Source of the DNA: Gemmatimonadota bacterium | GTDB lineage: Bacteria; Gemmatimonadota; Gemmatimonadetes; Longimicrobiales; Longimicrobiaceae | Length of the DNA: 8,234 nucleotides | NCBI GenBank assembly: GCA_019348475.1 | Contig: JAHWJJ010000191.1 | Location: 1-8,234 of the forward strand | Direction of reading: 5' to 3' | Part shown: piece after piece, positions 5,793-8,234 of the stretch | Layout: each line of letters opens with the position of its first letter | Numbering within the stretch: position 1 is the stretch's first letter | Translations under genes and position numbers: made by a program | The notes under the pieces: model-generated | Database searches by the model: none | Told to the model about the DNA's origin: nothing | The model's input: only the letters and a program-made list of their open reading frames with translations

Positions 5793-7766
5793 TCACGGCC
5801 GCGCCCAGACGTTGTTCTCGCGGTCCACGTCGGGGAACGCGTTCTCCGCGTCGATCTCCACGCGGATCACGGGCGAGGCGGCGCGGGGAAGGGTGAGGGT
5901 GGCGGAGCGGCGGCCCTCCAGCCAGGTCTCCACCGGCACCTCCACCCTCTGCGTCTCGCCGCTCTCGCGGGTGACGGTGACGCGGGCGGGCATGGGGGCC
6001 AGGCCGCGGTCCTCGATGACGATGGTGGCGCCGCCGGGGCCCTCGGTCACGCTGGCGACGGCCTGGTCCAGCGTCCACGTCTCATAGAACCAGGTGCGCC
6101 AGAACCAGTCCAGGTCCTCGCCCGCCACCTCTTCGACGGTGTTGAAGAAGTCCCACGGGTACGGGTGCTTCCACGCCCAACGCTGCATGAAAGTGCGCCA
6201 GGCGCGGTTGAAGGTGGCCTCGCCCAGCACCCCGCGCAGGCTGACGAAGTTGGTGGAGGGCTTGGGATACGATGCGGTGCCGTACGCGGCTCCCGTGTAG
6301 TGGAAGTCGCTGCGGCGCATGACCTCGCCCTCCGCGCCGGCGCGCGCGGTGTTCAGGTACGCCGTGCGGTCCTCCATCTCGGCCGGGTTGCCGGGAAAGG
6401 TGTCCTTGCGCGCCTGCGCCTCGTGGAACGTGGTCATCCCCTCGTCCAGCCAGGAGTAGCGCCGCTCGTCCACGTTCACGATCATCGGCACCCACATGTG
6501 GGCGAGCTCGTGCGCGGTCACGTTGTACAGCGCCGCGTCGCCGGCCTGCGTGTAGCCGCCGATCAGCGTCATCATGGGGTACTCCATCCCCCCGCCGATG
6601 ATGCCCTCGCCCTCCACGGCCGTCATGTGCGGCCAGGGGTAGGGGACGCCCGTGTAGTCGGAGAGAAAGGTGATGGCGTGCGCCTGGTAGTCGGCCATGT
6701 GGGCCCACCGCGGGGCGCTGGGGCGCCAGAAGGCGTGGATGGCGGCGTGGTCGGCGCGGCCGTCGCCGTCGCGGTCGCCCACGGAGGTGCGGCGCGCGTC
6801 CCAGTTGCTGGCGCGGGTCACGCTGTACGCCACGTCGCGCACGCTGTCCGCGCGAAAGCGCCACGCCACCATCCCGTTCCGTCCGGCCGGGGTCACCCGC
6901 CCGAAGTCCGCGGCGGTGACCACGTGCACCACCTGCTCGCTCTGGATCGCCTGCCGGTAGCGCTGCAGGATCGTTGGCGCCAGCGTCTGCTCCGGGTTCT
7001 GCAGCGTCCCCGTGCCGAAGACGATCCACTGCGGGGGCGCCTCCACCGTCACGTCGTAGCTGCCGAAGTCGGAGTAGAACTCGGCGGTGCCGCGGAACGG
7101 GTCCGTCTGCCACCCGATCACGTCGTCGTAGACAGCCATGGCCGGGTACCAGTACGCGAAGAAGAACAGGTCGTCCTCGCTCCACCCCATGCGCCCTCCG
7201 GCGCCGGCCTGCGGCACGCGGAACCCCCAGTCCACGGCGATGCGCACGGTGGCGCCCGGCGCGACGGGGGCGGCGGGGACGATGACCATCCGCGTTCCCT
7301 GGATCACGTACCGCGCCCCGGAGCGGCCGCCCTGCGCCACCGCCTCGCCGTCCACCGCGACCCGCGTCACCTCCACCCCGCCGGTGATCTCGGCCGGCTC
7401 GTTGCGCACCACCCCCGGGGCGTGGTGGTTGAGCGTGAGGTCCACGTGCAGCTGCGGCAGCGGGTTGGGCGAGTTGTTGGTGTAGGTGATGGTCTCGCTC
7501 CCCTCCATCCGCTTCTGGTCGGGGATGACGCGGGCGCGGATGGTATAGTCGGCGCGGTTCTGCCAGTAGCGCGGCCCCGGCGCGCCGGTGGCCGTGCGCG
7601 TCCCGGCCGCCACGGCGCGCTGGTATTCCGCGGGCGGCGTGACCGGGTAGGGGATGGGCCGCTCCAGGCGGACGGGCGCCTGCACCGGCGCGGGGCCGGT
7701 GGAAGGCGGCGCGCCGCACGCCCCCAGCAGCGCCGCGCCGATCAGCGCTGGAAGCCAACGCGTCAT
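5793..7766 (-). CDS. M1 family zinc metallopeptidase, lipoprotein
   Basis: A 657-residue aminopeptidase-like gluzincin, probably acting in the periplasm or on the outer membrane. It starts with a lipoprotein signal whose lipobox is LGAC (C17); the +2 residue is Gly, not Asp, which favours the outer membrane. An M1-type N-terminal beta domain spans about 70-250. The catalytic domain has GGGMEYP (391-397), the variant of the GxMEN exopeptidase motif; HELAH (H419, E420, H423); the third ligand E442 in WLDEG after exactly 18 residues; and a likely transition-state Tyr, Y500. A beta domain, about 566-657, closes the protein with PDVDRENN (645-652). Residues 331-339, DRDGDGRAD, form an EF-hand/dockerin-like calcium loop. 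The start at 7766 is supported by GGAGA 6 nt upstream and by the signal peptide; the longer frame to 7982 only reads repeat DNA. Inverted copies of the dispersed element flank the gene. Confidence 0.93.
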   Translation of the reverse strand: MTRWLPALIGAALLGACGAPPSTGPAPVQAPVRLERPIPYPVTPPAEYQRAVAAGTRTATGAPGPRYWQNRADYTIRARVIPDQKRMEGSETITYTNNSPNPLPQLHVDLTLNHHAPGVVRNEPAEITGGVEVTRVAVDGEAVAQGGRSGARYVIQGTRMVIVPAAPVAPGATVRIAVDWGFRVPQAGAGGRMGWSEDDLFFFAYWYPAMAVYDDVIGWQTDPFRGTAEFYSDFGSYDVTVEAPPQWIVFGTGTLQNPEQTLAPTILQRYRQAIQSEQVVHVVTAADFGRVTPAGRNGMVAWRFRADSVRDVAYSVTRASNWDARRTSVGDRDGDGRADHAAIHAFWRPSAPRWAHMADYQAHAITFLSDYTGVPYPWPHMTAVEGEGIIGGGMEYPMMTLIGGYTQAGDAALYNVTAHELAHMWVPMIVNVDERRYSWLDEGMTTFHEAQARKDTFPGNPAEMEDRTAYLNTARAGAEGEVMRRSDFHYTGAAYGTASYPKPSTNFVSLRGVLGEATFNRAWRTFMQRWAWKHPYPWDFFNTVEEVAGEDLDWFWRTWFYETWTLDQAVASVTEGPGGATIVIEDRGLAPMPARVTVTRESGETQRVEVPVETWLEGRRSATLTLPRAASPVIRVEIDAENAFPDVDRENNVWARP

Positions 7767-7772
7767 CTGTGT

Positions 7773-7777
7773 TCTCC
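7773..7777 (-). promoter_or_regulatory. Ribosome binding site of the M1 peptidase gene
   Basis: The minus strand reads GGAGA 6 nt before the ATG at 7766. This decides the start over the longer upstream frame. Confidence 0.7.
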
Positions 7778-7836
7778 GGGTAAGAGGTTCGCGCGCAATC
7801 TGGAGCGTGCGCGGGGAAAGGCGCAAGCCGGGATTC

Positions 7837-7908
7837 GGGTGAAGGGGTGAAGGGGTGAAGGCGTGAAGGGATGAAGGGGTGAAGGGGTGAAGGGAGTGAT
7901 GGAGTGAT
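7837..7908. repeat. Composite octamer array: (GGGTGAAG)7 then (GGAGTGAT)2
   Basis: Nine contiguous 8-bp units. Units 1-3 and 6-7 are GGGTGAAG; units 4 and 5 are the variants GCGTGAAG and GGATGAAG. The last two (7893-7908) switch to GGAGTGAT, a circular permutation of the octamer seen at 4248-4284. The array sits 71 nt upstream of the M1 start, in its likely leader or promoter region. Two octamer families share one phase without a gap, which suggests one arose beside or from the other. Confidence 0.9.
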
Positions 7909-8089
7909 CGCAAAATCCGCTGCCGTTGCGGATTCTGTCGGAGCGGTCCGCGACCGTTCTGCTGACCCGTGGAACCCGCCATCCACCGCGGCCCGTGCCT
8001 ACGGGAGCAGGTGAAGCCCCGTTCCGCGAGCGTAGCGAGCGGAGACGGGGCTTATCGCACTTCGAGCGTGCGGCTTTAGCCGCCCCGGC
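7901..8089 (-). repeat. Dispersed ~190-bp element, copy 2 (inverted)
   Basis: Reading on the minus strand from 8089, the core (8089-8003) matches copy 1 at 83 of 87 positions, with the same two hairpins. The flank down to 7901 is more diverged but nearly equal in length (copy 1 reaches the octamer after 182 nt, this copy after 181). The octamer end again faces the M1 gene. The divergence is concentrated in the non-core half and in a 10-nt stretch at 8060-8069. Confidence 0.85.
7914..7934. other. Small hairpin inside copy 2
   Basis: AATCCGC (7914-7920) and GCGGATT (7928-7934) form a 7-bp stem with a 7-nt loop. On the minus strand the stem runs into TTTTG, so it could act as a weak terminator upstream of the M1 gene. 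The equivalent part of copy 1 does not keep the pairing well. Confidence 0.35.
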
Positions 8090-8117
8090 TGGGTGCGATG
8101 CATGAGCCAGGGGTATC

Positions 8118-8145
8118 ACGCCGCCCGTTCCAGAGACGGCGGCGT
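8118..8145. other. Hairpin next to the right-edge terminator
   Basis: ACGCCGCC (8118-8125) and GGCGGCGT (8138-8145) are perfect 8-bp arms around a 12-nt loop. It lies just past the U-tract of the minus-strand terminator at 8150-8186 and may reinforce it. No gene ends here on the plus strand. Confidence 0.4.
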
Positions 8146-8149
8146 ACGC

Positions 8150-8186
8150 AAAAAGCCTGCAACCGCGCGGCGCGCAGTTGCAGGCT
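8150..8186 (-). terminator. Intrinsic terminator for a minus-strand gene beyond the right edge
   Basis: On the minus strand AGCCTGCAAC (8186-8177) pairs with GTTGCAGGCT (8163-8154). The inner GCGC pairs extend the stem to about 15 bp, including one wobble, with a 3-nt loop. The stem is followed by a run of U residues (8154-8150). This is the only canonical U-tract terminator in the window and implies a minus-strand gene ending to the right. Confidence 0.75.
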
Positions 8187-8234
8187 ATTCCCTATTCCCT
8201 ATTCCCTATTCCCTATTCCCTATTCCCTATTCCC
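8185..8234. repeat. Tandem heptamer array (CTATTCC), running off the window
   Basis: Seven perfect 7-bp units plus one base fill 8185-8234, and the array continues past the right edge. Its first two bases overlap the terminator stem. It resembles the short tandemly repeated heptamers (STRR) known from cyanobacterial intergenic regions, by type only. Unit count beyond the window is unknown. Confidence 0.9.

Noticed and set aside
5569..6087. ORF through repeat copy 1, similar to one through copy 2 (7763-8119 minus)
   Set aside because: The shared protein segment (AAKAA...CDKPRLRSLRSRNGASPAP) is explained by nucleotide identity of the hairpin repeat. The frames then run into the M1 antisense or array DNA, so a conserved gene is unlikely.
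5703..7850. Long plus-strand open frame opposite the M1 gene
   Set aside because: Its translation is Arg/His/Val/Gly-rich with no family features, and it is the exact antisense of a gene with a full set of M1 motifs; long shadow frames are expected in GC-rich coding DNA.
5596..8089. Composite transposon or insertion sequence
   Set aside because: The inverted copies flank a cargo gene, but no transposase is encoded and no target-site duplication is evident. Kept only as a dispersed repeat.
7837..8234. CRISPR array
   Set aside because: The repeats are 7-8 bp, directly tandem and have no spacers; no cas genes are present.
8185..8234. Telomere-like repeat of a linear replicon
   Set aside because: The CTATTCC array lies next to an ordinary terminator, and nothing shows that it is a molecule end; the window edge is arbitrary.

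Overview
The window is GC-rich bacterial DNA with five convincing protein genes, one small membrane ORF and an unusual density of short intergenic repeats. The gene content (thiolase, a divergent FtsH, a LURP-one-related protein, an M1 peptidase lipoprotein), the lipobox and the codon bias fit a GC-rich, didermic, free-living bacterium. Gemmatimonadota (Longimicrobium-like) is my best guess, but that is an inference from general resemblance and there is no rRNA or other decisive marker.

Layout, left to right. (1) Positions 1-1102, minus strand: most of a thiolase whose C-terminus lies beyond the left edge, with a good sigma70-type promoter at 1158-1186. (2) Positions 1103-1658: a divergent intergenic region with inverted repeats. 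(3) Positions 1659-3608, plus strand: a complete FtsH-family membrane AAA+ protease with intact catalytic residues but an altered pore loop. (4) Positions 3638-3672: a perfect 15-bp hairpin between convergent genes. (5) Positions 3726-4247, minus strand: a LURP-one-related (LOR/tubby-like) protein whose start codon abuts an array of an 8-bp repeat. (6) Positions 4415-5224, plus strand: a stand-alone sensor-like protein with an acidic Ala/Glu tail. (7) Positions 5363-5500, plus strand: a 45-residue single-span membrane protein, followed by a perfect 16-bp hairpin. (8) Positions 5793-7766, minus strand: an M1 (gluzincin) metallopeptidase lipoprotein. (9) Positions 7767-8234: repeats, hairpins and a U-tract terminator for a minus-strand gene beyond the right edge.

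The most notable feature is a dispersed element of about 190 bp in two inverted copies (5596-5785 and 7901-8089) that bracket the M1 peptidase gene. An 87-bp core matches at 83 of 87 positions. The rest of the element is more diverged, and both copies end on the M1-facing side in the same octamer, ATCACTCC. That octamer also forms the separate array in front of the LOR gene. In the right copy it runs into a second octamer array (GGGTGAAG), and a heptamer array (CTATTCC) runs off the right edge. No transposase is present, so any mobility would have to be supplied in trans.

The genes do not form one pathway. They look like independent housekeeping or stress functions (acyl-CoA metabolism, membrane protein quality control, envelope peptidolysis, sensing) separated by repeat-rich intergenic DNA.
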